DNA from: Pseudoips prasinana
Lineage: Eukaryota; Arthropoda; Insecta; Lepidoptera; Nolidae
Length of the DNA stretch: 64,000 nt
Direction of reading: 5' to 3'
Assembly (NCBI GenBank): GCA_951640165.1
Contig: OX621263.1
Coordinates: 9,988,001 to 10,052,000 of the forward strand
Part shown: piece by piece, positions 31,311 to 42,394 of the stretch
How the letters are laid out: each line of letters opens with the position of its first letter
Numbering within the stretch: position 1 is the stretch's first letter
Program-made: the position numbers and the translations under genes
The notes under the pieces: generated by a model
Databases searched by the model: none
Told to the model about the DNA's origin: nothing
The model's input: only the letters and a program-made list of their open reading frames with translations

Positions 31311-32102
31311 CATCATCATCATCATCATCATATCAGCCGAAAGACGTCCACTGCTGGACAAAGGCCTCCCCCAAAGATCTCCACAATTGCCGGTCTTGCG
31401 CTATCCGCATCCAGCGATTTCCAGCGACCCGCACAAGATCATCGGTCCATCTTGTAGGGGGCCTGCCCACGCTGCGTCTTCCGGTTCGTGGTCGCCACTC
31501 GAGAACCTTTCTGCCCCAACGGCCGTCGGCTCTACGAGCTATGTGCCCTGCCCACTGCCACTTCAGCTTGGCAATTCTTCGGGCTATGTTGGTGACTTTG
31601 GTTCGCCTGCGGATTTCAACATTTCTGATGCGATCCCGCAGGGAAACTCCGAGCATAGCCCTCTCCATTGCTCTTTGGGTGACCTTGAGCCTTCTAATAA
31701 GGCCCATAGTGAGCGACCACGTCTCTGTTCCGCATGTCATCACTGGCAACACACACTGGTCGAAGACTTTCGACTTGAGACACTGCGGTATTTTGGACGA
31801 GAAGATGTTACGTAGCTTCCCGAACGCTGCCCAGCCGAGTTGGATTCTACGATTGACCTCCTTCTCGAAGTTGGACCTACCTAGTTGGATGGTCTGTCCT
31901 AGGTAGATATAGTTCTCTACAACTTCGAGTGCAGAGTCACTAACTTTCAATTGAGTGGGTGCAACATGGACGTTTGACATGATTTTCGTCATATCCATGT
32001 TCATTTTCAGACCCACTTGTAGAGAAACTCTGCTGAGGTCATCGAGCATTGTACCGAGGTCTTCCATGGTCTCAGCCATGACTACTATATACTGTACTAT
32101 AT
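31311..32102 (-). mobile_element. RTE-type LINE, 5'-truncated, flanked by long target-site duplication
   Basis: Minus strand from just after the RT active site to a (TGA)n tail at 31311-31330. One uninterrupted frame runs from ATG 32079 to 31333. The 5' junction holds a tandem ACTATATACTGT duplication (32084-32107). It resembles the RTE elements described from Heliconius and other Lepidoptera. Confidence 0.9.
31333..32079 (-). pseudogene. RTE ORF2 C-terminal part
   Basis: 248 intact residues: VVMAETMEDLG (just after the palm Asp-Asp), VGLKMNMDMTKIM, YIYLGQTIQLG (thumb), CVLPVMTCGTETWSLTMG, RAMERAMLGVSLRDRIRN, KLKWQWAGHIARRADGRWGR, GRPPTRWTDDLVRVAGNRWM and WTSFG at the end. These are standard RTE/RT C-terminal motifs. 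The Met is internal to the original protein. Without palm and endonuclease it is inert, but the open frame points to a recent insertion. Confidence 0.9.
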
Positions 32103-32175
32103 ACTGTCTCCCCTTAATACAGGCTAATTAGTAGCCTATCTAGGAGGGCAGCACCACAACGATTTTGCGTAATGT
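32103..32175. repeat. 73-bp target-site duplication, right copy
   Basis: Partner of 31238-31310. Confidence 0.9.
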
Positions 32176-32334
32176 GTTATGTACTAATTATTATGTAATA
32201 ACTATGTGTATTTTAGTGAAGATTTATTATTATTATTCCAAATTATTTATTTAACGTTCTTATTTTTACATATTTATATCTATAAAATTAAAACAAAAAA
32301 GAAAACAATTTATATAAATAAATATGTAAAAAAT

Positions 32335-32680
32335 AGAGGTCCTCCAGCGGCGAGGTTTGACGCCCTAGGCCGCCGGTGGTCAGGGCGACAGAGTAAGGAA
32401 CCTCCTGACAATGCGTGCCGTTCCCATTAGTGCAGCCTTTTGTATCCGACCCTTGACCCAGTGATCTAGCGAAAGCCTCTTTAGATGTTGGTCGAGGCTT
32501 TTCGCTATGAGACCGTTTACGGAGACGACTATCGGGACAATTATTGTTGACTCCACATCCCACATGGCGGTAACCTCGTGAAATGAAAACTCTTACGAGG
32601 TTCTCGTCAAATGGGACAGTGATATCAACAATAAATGCCCGGCGCTCCAACAGGTCTACCAAAACGATATCAGGCTTATT
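32335..32680 (-). pseudogene. LINE C-terminus with restriction-like endonuclease motif
   Basis: Minus strand: NKPDIVLVDLLERRAFIVDI followed by TVPFDENLVR fits the (K/R)PD-x(12-14)-D catalytic motif of restriction-like endonucleases in R2/R4-type LINEs. After a deletion and frame change comes MWDVESTIIVPIVVSVNGLI, LDQHLKRLSLDHWVKGR and ARIVRRFL. A relic of a LINE class different from all the others here. Confidence 0.55.
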
Positions 32681-32699
32681 GGCAACTTATTATTATTAT

Positions 32700-32840
32700 T
32701 TTGGGAAACGGATCATATCCTATCTCGTGTGGAACCAGACAACTGTTGTCTGGAAGAGATCGCCGCAACGCGACAAGACCGCTGGTATTTGCGTATATTG
32801 GGATAATGTAATTAGTTTTCTGGTGCAATAAAGTGGACTC
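32700..32840 (+). mobile_element. Probable LINE 3' UTR fragment
   Basis: AACTGTTGTCTGGAAGAGATCGC, then CGACAAGACCGCTGGTATTT and TCTGGTGCAATAAAGT with a polyadenylation motif. Single copy in the window; element type uncertain. Confidence 0.35.
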
Positions 32841-33104
32841 TAACTAGTTTTAATTGATTTGTCGGGCAGCTTATGACTGTATGATGTGATGATTCGTTTG
32901 AGGAATTCTATAGTTTTAGTCTATTGGTGCGTAATTTGTGGTTATATATGTAAAGTTATTGGCTAAAACTGCTGCCTAACTGTATTCACGATAAACGATG
33001 CGCGCGCGACTGAACAGGCAGCGTACATTAACAGCCACCAGAGGCTATAATCTGAGTTCGCAGAAAACTGTCGGGCTCTCGTCAGGCATACACCCCTATC
33101 ATTT

Positions 33105-33250
33105 ATCTTAAATAAAATAAAAAAGGTTTTTATTCACGTACACTTTTAAAAAGCGCTTGTAAATAGTCAGAACATGTTTGTAGTAATATAGTTGTATACA
33201 TTATTATTTCTAGTAACATAGATATTTAGGGTACACATTGTATGAAAACA
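33105..33250 (-). mobile_element. LINE 3' terminus (family K)
   Basis: AGGTTTTTATTCACGTACAC, GCGCTTGTAAATAGTCAGAA, CATGTTTGTAGTAATATAG: uninterrupted version of the terminus broken at 28084. Confidence 0.65.
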
Positions 33251-33674
33251 TTTATAAAATTTATTTTATTATAGCAATGATATTTAGCTACTGCCGTGAT
33301 GTGGTCGTAGGTAAGTTATGCCAATCACAATGCTTCCTTCAGAAATGAACTCCGTCGGCTCACATCTATGCAAAGTAATGTCGTAAGAAACCATATAAAA
33401 ACGGGGTATTTTCAAATGCACATAAAGAACTTTTCACCTATAAATATAAGTATATTAATCAATTAAATAATTTTGTTATCAATTATATTTCACAGCAAAT
33501 CTACGCCGGCTCAACTGAAAATGTAGGTTTGATTTGAACTACACAACGCACGAGCCGAGCGAGCAAGTGGATGTGCCGCAGCAACTTTTTATAATTTATT
33601 TATTTACACAAATAATCCACTATTAAATTAATATTTTTATTTATTTATTTTTATTTAAACTTTATGCACTTAAG

Positions 33675-33815
33675 GTACAGACGCCAGCACATCAAGCTAT
33701 CCCAATCTGTCAAATTTCCCCAATTGAAAGTGAACCCTATGCGGATGTGATAAAGTTGAAAATGTATAAAATAAATTTGACAGATTGGGGTAGCTTGATG
33801 TGCTGGCGTCTGTAC
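33675..33815. mobile_element. Palindromic MITE (family F), complete
   Basis: 141 bp. The left end GTACAGACGCCAGCACATCA and its continuation to AATCTGTCAAATT mirror the right end, which closes GATGTGCTGGCGTCTGTAC; inverted arms are ~45 bp with one mismatch near the T/C of GCTATCCC. No coding capacity. At least seven other full or partial copies lie in the window. Confidence 0.9.
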
Positions 33816-34039
33816 AAAGGCGGACTTAATGCCTAAGGCATTTTCTCCCAGTCAACCTTAAGGTGGTGCAGAGATAATTAGATAGGTGCATTAAGTACAG
33901 ATATAGGAGATCGATATACGATACGGTAGAAGAGTAAAAAAAAATAGGAATATAAGATTAGAAGATATATACATAAATATATATAATAAATAATATCTAA
34001 GCATCATGAACTTAAATTCCTGCTAAGATTATAATTTTA

Positions 34040-34330
34040 TTTTTTTGTATAATTGCCAGGGAAACGAGCAAGCGGGTCACCTGATGGTAAGTGATCAGCG
34101 CCGCCCATGGACACTCGCAACACCAGAGGAGCCGCAAGTGCGTTGCCGGCCTTTAAGAAAGGAACAGGCTCGCTCGTTAATTGATACCACAGAGGTAGTG
34201 CGCGGCAAAAAGTTTCTTGTGAAACGCACAGTGGTAGATGACCATTTATCCAGGTGATAAGGATGAAATTTTCACTTTTGGCGTGAGGGTCTGTGGCGGG
34301 ACGTGGCGACAGGTATAAGCTAATTACTCT
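34040..34330. repeat. Family L repeat
   Basis: GCAAGCGGGTCACCTGATGG, GTGATCAGCGCCGCCCATGG and GTGCGTTGCCGGCCTTTAAG. I know this as a common lepidopteran interspersed repeat. Single copy here, no conserved coding. Confidence 0.5.
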
Positions 34331-34369
34331 GAACACTCCCCGTGATAAATGCGGTAAATAACACATACT

Positions 34370-34630
34370 TACTTACTTATCGTATGGGCAGTGGTTACCC
34401 TAGTGTCAGAGTTGTTCAAGCCGCCCAGTAGGCCTCTGACATGGCTTAACGACAGTTGTCTAATGACTACAACCGGGACCGACATCTAAACGTGCCCTCC
34501 GAAGCACGGAGATGCTCAGAAATTAATACCACGTAGGCGGTTACCCATCTATGGACTGACCGCGAGCCTAGTTACTTAACCTCGCCGATCGCTTACGGAC
34601 CAGTGAGAGGATCTAGCTATGAGCACATAG
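34370..34630 (-). mobile_element. 5S rRNA-derived SINE (family E), copy E4
   Basis: Minus strand: CGGCGAGGTTAAGTAACTAG, CATAGATGGGTAACCGCC, and ATACGATAAGTAAGTAAGTA tail: clearest (TAAG)n end. Confidence 0.8.
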
Positions 34631-34687
34631 AGACGTGACATCTCTATGTGTTCTTTACTATCTTCTTCTTAGCGTGTCGATGGCAAT

Positions 34688-35340
34688 CTAAATTAAGTCA
34701 GCCCAGAATTCAGATACGGGTTGAGCGTTGTCAGTAGCGTCCATTAGTTCTTGTAACGTGCAGGTATTAGGGCACGCAGGACATGTTAACAAGTGTGCCA
34801 TAGTTTGAGGAACGGAACCACACTTGCACTCTAGGTTGGAATTGTTTAAAAATCCCCACCTGAGCAGGTTTTCCTTGCTTCGACCAACTTGGGTCCGGAG
34901 TCTATACAGGGACTTCCAGGTTGACTTGTGTCCAGGCGGTAGGTTTGCAGCGGGACGGACGAATGGGATGGGTAGGCAAGCACTGTCTCGCCACAGTTTG
35001 AGCCGTGTCTTAGACCGTTCGCCAGAAAGTGGAAGCACACACTTCAGGAAGCTTTTTCGACTTTTAAGCCTTTGTCCCACAAGCTTACTGTTGTGCATAA
35101 GGTGCCGTGTATCGTTGCTCATTTTATACCGTTCATTGGAGCTTGCCACCGCTCTGCGAATATCTGGTGGCGCTATGCCTGCCAGCGGATATAACATCTG
35201 GAGCGGCGTCGCTTTGAGACAACCAGTGATGATCCAGCATGTTTCATTCAAAGCGGTATCCACTAATTTTGCGTGGGCTGAACGACTCCATACGGGGCAC
35301 GCGAATTCTCTACATGAAAAAGCTAGTTCTTTACTATAAT
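34688..35340 (-). pseudogene. CR1/Jockey-group LINE, ORF2 C-terminus
   Basis: About 217 residues: FACPVWSRSAHAKLVDTALN, CWIITGCLKATPLQMLYPLA, IAPPDIRRAVAS, LYRLRTQVGRSKENLLRWGF, then CKCGSVPQTMAHLLTCPACP (zinc-knuckle-like) and SEFWADLI at the stop. The open frame continues upstream without a true start; the 5' end is truncated near 35340. Not related closely to the other RT relics in the window. Confidence 0.8.
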
Positions 35341-35530
35341 ATTTTGTGATAACTATTTTGCCGAGCAATCAGTATTTTTGCTTAGGATACGGAATACTTT
35401 GTAATACAAAAGGAAGATTTAGTGATTCGTAGTTAAAATATTACCCTATAAAATTACCATATTAGTCTTTATGGCCTTTGTCTTCCCTCCTACTCAAACT
35501 ATGAAATAAATATATCAAATATCCACGTAC

Positions 35531-35669
35531 CTATAGTTAAAGCTCTCGCAAGGAAACCGTTTCTCCTCCGCACATTCCCGTCGGCAGTCCTCCAGTCTCT
35601 CGCAGGGCACCACCTTGCGGACGTGACTCCGGAGTGCTCTCTTACCGGCCAGGACGCGGCGGAAACAAG
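35531..35669 (-). CDS. Host gene exon 2: PAN/Apple domain
   Basis: Minus-strand exon of 139 bp bounded by an acceptor (TTTACTTTCAG) and a strong donor (ATAG|GTACGT). It starts in phase 1 and ends in phase 2. The only open frame reads CFRRVLAGKRALRSHVRKVV, then PCERLEDCRRECAEEKRFPC and ESFNY. Cysteine spacing and the C-F-R-R-V, L-E-x-C-x3-C and C-x-S-F-N-Y signatures match a PAN/Apple module, a disulfide-bonded binding fold of secreted and extracellular-matrix proteins. In insects PAN modules followed by a ZP domain occur in apical matrix proteins (e.g. NompA, Trynity types). Phase agrees with direct splicing from the exon at 51646-51733. Neighbouring sequence is all repeats, so this GC-rich island stands out. 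Downstream exons were not found in the window. Confidence 0.8.
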
Positions 35670-36144
35670 CTGAAAGTAAAATACAGTTGAAAAAATGTTT
35701 CCTTCAGTAAAACGTAAAAAGTATTTCTTCTATCATTGCCTGGAGGGTTACCACCTTATTCGTCGATCATCGTGATCATAATCGGCAAACAAATAGATGA
35801 AGGTATTTTTTTTTATATTTATCGATTTAATTAGGGTCTTTATCCCAATGGATACGTCAACCCCTTCATACATACTAGTATAAAACAACGCCTTAAAATT
35901 CATTTAGAAGGAGAATCTTAGTCAATATGGTACACCAACGCGCTAAATCTTCTCGCCACATCTGACTTTGGTTGTGCTAAAATTGATTGAATGAAACCTC
36001 GATTTAAATTCTCCTTTCCTGTTGGTTGTTGAGGCAATCCACCAGCTAATGCTAGACAAGTACTTTGCATGTGTTGCAGTTGGGAGAACTAACTTTCTTC
36101 GTGAGAAAACTGATTTAGTAAATCATTCGTTCAATCGGCTTCAA

Positions 36145-36545
36145 ACTCAAACTCAAAGTAACTTTATTCCGTAAAAAATTTACATTTGTGTGGAATCGTC
36201 ATATTTTTTTTTACCCTACCGTGCAGTGCATGACGTGGCAGCTACTGAGAAACACTGCCAGAAAACTCAGTAGGAATCCTTTTTTAAAATAAAATATACT
36301 TAAGATTAATTACAATCATGTGTGTTGACTCAGAACAACTCCATCCCAAGCACTTTTATCACTTAAATAATCAGAAATTTTGTTATATGCCCTGCTACAC
36401 AATTTGGCTTTAATAATTCTTTTAAACTTATTCGTAGACAATTCTCTAATATCATTGGGAAGTTTGTTATAAAATCTTATACATTGCCCCATAAAAGAGT
36501 TACTTATTTTGTGGAGACGGCTTCAACGTTGAAAATCAATTCAAG
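36145..36545 (-). mobile_element. CR1/Jockey-group LINE 3' end
   Basis: Minus strand: PSPQNK.LFYG remnant, FYNKLPNDIRELSTNKFKRI with frame breaks, 3' UTR with CTGAGTTTTCTGGCAGTGTT and end TACGGAATAAAGTTACTTTG. Same family as 29300-29990. Confidence 0.65.
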
Positions 36546-37766
36546 ATTCCGATTCGAGATTCGATGACTTAGCAAATAAAGATATTCTATTATATTAACA
36601 TGTGCTGATGGAAGCAGATTTAACGATAAAACACAGTAATCTACAACACACAGGACTTTTGCAATAAAATTAACCACTGCAATTAATAACTTGGAGGATC
36701 TGAAACATTAATTATTATTTGAATTTGTCAACTCAGATTCTGAATAAAAACAATTTTCAATCAAGAATGCCTTTAGCTTAGTTTTAAACCACGAATAATT
36801 GTAAATTATAGATTTTAAACGAGTAGGTAACCTGTTAAACGTTTCTATGGCTTGGTATTGAGCAGAATGTTTAGCAATATTAAATTTTGGGCCCTCGTTG
36901 GGATCGTGCGGAAATTTCTCTCCATGTAGCCCAAATATAGTATAAGCTGTATTTGTATTACTAAAAATACCCTTGAATTACCTATATAAAACTTAATATT
37001 GGTAATAAACACGTGTTATATAAAATAATCTTTTTGTGATGAGAAGGATTGTTTATTCTGGGTATTTATCAATAATATTTACTTTTTTTTTATATATTTA
37101 CTTAGTTATAACTTTGCACAAGATTGTACAGAGCCGGACGTAATGCCGAAGCCATTCTTTACCAGTCGAGTCGACATTTGGGTGATGCAAAAATAATATG
37201 GTAAGTGCACTAGAATTGAAGAATGTTATATAAATAATATAACATAAACTAATAAAATAAAATATATAACTACCTATAAGAAAAAACAACCACTACGCAA
37301 TTAGGTATGTATAAATATAAAAAAATGCGGGGCAGTCATTGGGGACTGCGATAGAAGTGAAAACTATTTTTTATTAATGCACGGACTTAGCCCATTGCAT
37401 GCCTGGATAAGAATGTTTACTACATTTAGGCTATAAAATCACTCTACTGTGCAAAAGTGGAAAGTTTCGAAAAAATCGCCAGAAGCTCTTATTGTGGAAG
37501 AAAGGAAAAAACAGATCCAAAATGAAATCAGGCATAAAATGGTTTGTTAGTTGACGTAGTTCGGCCCAACTCGGGAACAACCAATGACGGGAACACTGCC
37601 CGGACTGCTTTATTGGAATCAAATAGAAAGACTTTTGCCAACATTTTAAGACTCAAAGAATGGCTCCTGGATGGCCTACATACTTTTCTAGTCGCATTAT
37701 CGTGCAGTTTGGTTTGGTTATAACAGTCCGGCAACAAAATCGGTACAAAAATATAACTAGTATTAT
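36546..37766. other. No recognisable gene
   Basis: AT-rich. Contains a GCGGGGCAGTCATTGGGGAC segment (37327) weakly like 50656-50690; nature unknown. Confidence 0.35.
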
Positions 37767-37799
37767 ATGTCGGTCACCCTTCATCATCATCATCACTGC

Positions 37800-38210
37800 T
37801 GTGTGGTCGCCCTTCACAAAATATTAATTCATGGTGCGAAAATCATAGATTCTATTTCTTTACCAATTGAAATGCTTTCAGAACAAGCCGGCGAATCAAG
37901 GAACAAATTTTGGCATTACGATCGTGAACACCATACTCGCAAATTTGACCGTAAAACCACTGTTCTCGACTTGTTTCACCGAGCTTTAGAGTCTTCTGAT
38001 CCTCTTCTGTCGATGATGTCAGTGAGTGATAGAGAGAAAAAAAGAAAACACTCCGCCATTCCAGAGAAAGTTCTGAACCTATTGAAACCAAAAATAGATA
38101 ACGTACATAAACATGACGACCCGTCACCCCAAAAATTTGAAGGAGATTTGGACGATAACATGGTATTATCATCAGAAGAAATTCTGATTTCTTGTGATGT
38201 TTGTAATTAA
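37800..38210 (+). pseudogene. C-terminal fragment of an unknown repetitive ORF
   Basis: Open to a TAA at 38208. From about 37805 it reads LHKILIHGAKIIDSISLPIE, GESRNKFWHYDREHHTRKFD and LFHRALESSDPLLSMMS, ending in a charged tail. The 'H-G ... R-x-H-H-T-R-K ... SDP' pattern is one I associate with a repetitive arthropod ORF of unknown, probably transposon, origin. No start is identifiable. Confidence 0.4.
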
Positions 38211-38385
38211 TTTTTATACATTGTTTTGACAACCCTATTTCCATAGAAATTTCTAAAATATTTAGAAATGCTTTATCTATCTACCGTCTTGTTTGTCGTG
38301 TGAAATTTTTTAAGCCATAACTAACAATGATATTGTACATATTTATAACAAAAAAATTATATACGACCGCGGCCACATGGTTAAA

Positions 38386-40114
38386 TCTATATAAATAAAA
38401 AGAGAAGTCCTGACTGACTGACTGACTCATCAACGCCCAGCCCAAACCCTTGGCTCTAGAAAGCTGAAATTTTGCACAGATGTTTTCTTTATAATGTAGA
38501 CAAGGAATAAAGAAGGATTTTTCGAAATTCAACCCCTAAGGGGGTAAAACGGGGGTGCGAAGTTAGTATGAAACTTTGCCGTTTTTGAAGTTAGAGGCAT
38601 GAAAGTTGGTATTTGGCCTTGCAGTTAAAAATAAAAAATATATGTTTCAGGATTTTTGGAAATTTCACCCCCAAGGGCAAAAAATAGGGGATGTAAGTTT
38701 GTACGAAAAACGTCCCAATTTTTAAGTTAAACGCATGAAAATTTGCATTTGGCTTTTTAGTTAAAAATAAAAAATATATATTTCAGGATTTTTGAAAATT
38801 CCACCCCGAAGGTCGTAAAATTGGGGATGTAAGTTTATATGAAAAAGTGCCAACAAGTTTTAAGTTAAACGCATGAAAATTGGTACTTAGCATTACAGTT
38901 AAAATTAAAAGTATGTATTTCAGGATTTTTGGGAATTCCAGCCCTTTAGGGTGACAAATAGGGGATGGAAGTTTGTATGAAAAATGTGACATTTTTTAAG
39001 GTAAACGCATGAAAATTAGTATTTCGCCTTTCATTTAAACATTGTATATATATCATCAGGACTTTTGGAAATTCCACCCCTAAAGACGACTAAAATAGGG
39101 GATGTAAGTTTGTATGAAAAACGGTTTTTTTTTTGGAGTTAAAAGCATCTAAATTGGTATTTCAGTTAAAAATAAAGCAATCAAGGGAATAATTTGTTGT
39201 TAAAAAAGGTAATCCATAACTGATTCAATAGGTCAATACCAAAAATGTACGCCAACTTAAATTATAGAGAAATTCGTTTTTTATTGCTTAAAATGTTGTG
39301 TTTGTTGTCGTCTAAGTAAAGATTTAGCGTTTTATAAGATTTGTAACTTCTTTTTTTTTGTATTTTTCATAACATATTAAAAAACGTCAATTTAATAGAA
39401 TTGGGATAATAAAGTCATTGACCCAAAATTCGAGTTAGCGTAAGTAGTATAAATTGTTCGTGTCAAGATGATCGCACCCAAAAAATATCATCTTAATTTT
39501 ACTGATCTACAAGTTCACAATTTTGTAACTCGATGGCTTTTATATCGTTTCAGATCGCAGAACTCATTTGACATATCGGTTAAAATAAATAAATGCTAGA
39601 AGTAAAAGGTAGTCCAAAACTGAATCAAAAGATGATCGCCTAAATCTCACCCAAAATATATGCCCACATCTTAATTTTACCACTTTACAAGGTTATATTT
39701 TTGTTAGTAGATGGTGTAATCATCGTTTTAGATCGCGCTATGGTTTCGTTCACAAAATGTGATATTAGACCTATCAATGCCGTGGTCGCAACCTAAGCTA
39801 ATGGGAGTTACCTTGGTGATTAATGCATCGTTAATTATTATATTACTTTATTTGACTTACTGACTTTACTTAAGGACAATTGATATGTATTCTTTGATAT
39901 TTTTGGGTTTATGATATCGGGTCTTTTTTTTAAATAACAGTAGCAAATTAGTCTTTAGTTTATTTCTTAACTAGGTTATTTATAGGTTAGGTTTTCTTAA
40001 ATTTATATTGCTTATTTCTTTTAAAAGTATTTTTTTTTAGATTAAGCTAGAAGTAAGTAGTTACATTGGTAATCATTCAAAATTGTTGCGGACAAAGTCG
40101 CGGGCACCAGCTAG
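38386..40114 (+). mobile_element. Helitron, 1.7 kb, with internal tandem repeats
   Basis: Starts TCTATATAAATAAAAAGAGA after an A; ends CGCGGGCACCAG then CTAG, followed by T. No Rep/helicase coding is visible, so it is non-autonomous. It carries about five ~136-bp repeats near its 5' side and an AT-rich rest with short GATCGC..CTCATTTGAC-type partial repeats (39460-39780). Confidence 0.75.
38511..39190. repeat. Tandem repeat inside Helitron, ~136-bp unit, ~5 copies
   Basis: The marker TTCAGGATTTTTGGAAATT (variants) recurs at 38511, 38645, 38782, 38919 and 39055, a spacing of 134-137 bp. Each unit also has CACCCC...AGGG, GGGGATGTAAGTTTGTATGA and TTAAACGCATGAAAATTGG. Confidence 0.85.
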
Positions 40115-40479
40115 TTAATAATAAAAACTGAAAATAAGAAAATCTGAATAAGATATGTCTCATAATATTACAGCTACATTGCCTATTTTGTTATATGAAT
40201 AGATAATGCAATTTTACGTCATTTAAGAATCTAACTCAGACAAAAATAATTATATTGTAGGAGTAAAAATATAATTCAGTTTTTCTTGGGGTCAAGGACC
40301 TTTCACAAAAAAAAATATATCTTCAAACGTATACAGAAAGTTAATGTGGAAATTTCGAACAATTGTTTTTCATATCAAGCTCTTTCTAAAAAAATATATA
40401 AACTACACGTGACCGCATCTGAGGCAAACTTACACACTGTAGTAAATATAATAATATTTATTTTTTAGAAAAATATAAG

Positions 40480-40572
40480 TACCTATGTTTATCAGTTGTC
40501 TGGTTGCCATAGCAGTGGCTTTACCAAGTTTGGGATCACATGACAGTGTGTTAGTTGGCTCAATAAATATTA
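40480..40572 (+). mobile_element. SINE family D 3' module
   Basis: ATGTTTATCAGTTGTCTGGT, TGCCATAGCAGTGGC and AGTTTGGGATCACATGACAG; head absent. Confidence 0.6.
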
Positions 40573-40914
40573 AATAAATAAACTATTATTATAATTATAT
40601 CAACATAAACATTGAATGACAAAATAACAGACTGTGTACATAAAATAAATAAATATTAAAAAATGTTTTGAAGTGGATAAACAATTTAACTATCCTGACT
40701 TTTTTAAGAAAGACTATTAAAATTAGTTTTGAGCCTGTCAGTATTTTTCAATTCCTACCATCTTCAGCAAGAGATTTAACTTTTGACACCACCCTACAAC
40801 CACTTTCTCTTTTATCTGCTATATGTACATTACCAAAGAAGAGTTATACATAAAACATTTTATAACAAAATATGGTAGATGACAGTTAATCTTAAAAACG
40901 GGAAATCTCCAATT

Positions 40915-40990
40915 TATTCGTCCGGCAGGTCTCGAACCAGCACCATCTACCAAACTGGGACAAGCATTCAGCTTATGAACGATACAATCA
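40915..40990 (-). mobile_element. tRNA-like head fragment of a SINE
   Basis: Minus strand TTTGGTAGATGGTGCTGG then GGTTCGAGACCTGCC, a B box. No matching body in the window. Confidence 0.4.
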
Positions 40991-41094
40991 AATTGAAGAT
41001 TCCTTTGCTAACACCCTTTCGGAGGATATAGGAGGTATCCATCGGCTTTGTTTTGACCCGCCGCGCGCCGCCGCGCGCCTGTCTAACAATGCCT

Positions 41095-41575
41095 TTTTAG
41101 GGTTCCATAGCCAAAAATGGCATAAAACTGAACCCTTATAAATTCGTCAAGTCTGTCTGTCCGTCCGTTATCACAGCCACTTTTTTCTGAAACTATAATA
41201 ACTATTCTGTTGAAACTTGAACGCATTAAGATTTTCACACAAACATTGAAAAAACATTAATTTGTTTTTATATTATGATACATGTGGGGTATCTATGGGT
41301 AGGTCTTCAAAAATGATATTGAGGTTTCTAATGTAATTTTAAAACTGAATAGATTGCGATAAAACCAAATACATTACCATGCAAACTTCCACCGAAAGTT
41401 TGTTTGAACGAGATCTAGTAAGTGTTTTTTTAATACGTCACAAATCGTAATTTGCCTTATTGGATCAAGTCAAATATAATAATAAACAAAAATAAAACAT
41501 ATTATGTTACGTGCTGCTATGGAACCCTTCATGGGCAAGTCCGATTCGTACTTGGCCGCTTTTTGAGACTTGCTT
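41095..41575 (+). repeat. Family N repeat, near full length with deletions
   Basis: From AGGGTTCCATAGCCAAAAAT through TCACAGCCACTTTTTTCTGA, GTGGGGTATCTATGGGTAGG and GAACGAGATCTAGTAAGTG to GGAACCCTTCATGGGCAAGT. A widely known lepidopteran repeat; mechanism unknown to me. Confidence 0.65.
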
Positions 41576-42154
41576 CACTCTTTGCATTGCGAATTATTCA
41601 AAAAGAAAACTAATAGATGTCAGTTATATATACCTAATAAGTATGCTGTTCTTTATAAGAGTGTTAATAGAGAAAGAAGTAATGACATTTAAAGTTGTTT
41701 AATTAAAAAGACACAAATATACAAATACACACAATAGCGTAAATTTTAGAAAATGATCAAATTCCTTTTAAGTATAGTTTAATTTTTACTAGTTTCTTCA
41801 ATGCTATTGACTATAACGTAATTTAAAAACTTTTTATCTCAAAGATTAATATCTTAAATATCTTGGGGCAACTAAAACACTGGCATCTGATCCCAAACTA
41901 GCAGGAGTTTGAGATCAGATGTAATATCATAAATAAATGATCAGGGTAACTAGGAGGTTGTAAATTCTAGTTAAATTAGACCCAGACGTAGAACAAATAA
42001 AACTTGAGATGTGTCAAGGGACACCCGGATGGAACGAAGTTATTTCTTATTATTTATTATGTACGAAAAACCTGTATACACTCAACAAAAATAATCGTCG
42101 CGACACCACACTGTTCAATGCGAAATAGAAATGAAAATATCTGGCTTGCTTTCT

Positions 42155-42158
<4 letters not shown>

Positions 42159-42190
<32 letters not shown>
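42159..42190. repeat. (GA)n microsatellite
   Basis: About 16 GA units. Confidence 0.95.
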
Positions 42191-42198
<8 letters not shown>

Positions 42199-42394
42199 GA
42201 AACATGCGCACGCCGCACTGCTGCAAAAAGTGTCGTGACAACTTTTTGTAAGTTTTTTTTCCGTCTAGCCCCCTTTCACAACCCGCGATAAGTAACTTCG
42301 TTCCAATAATCGTGCTTACTATACTAAGATTTCCCTAGGGTGGGAAACAAGCCTGTACTAAGGCAAACGGACTACTGATGAACATACTTATAAA

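Noticed and set aside
31300..31906. Two plus-strand ORFs of 171 and 199 codons
   Set aside because: Both are antisense to the intact RTE frame 32079-31333.
32990..33110. GC-rich stretch as a host exon of the PAN gene
   Set aside because: An open minus-strand frame exists (CLTRARQFSANSDYSLWWLL), but it has no PAN or ZP features and looks like a dispersed repeat.
34824..35339. 171-codon plus-strand ORF
   Set aside because: Antisense shadow of the LINE C-terminus on the minus strand.
37431..37740. Mariner-like transposase on the minus strand
   Set aside because: The translated ORFs show no DDD catalytic pattern or HTH, and no terminal repeats were seen.
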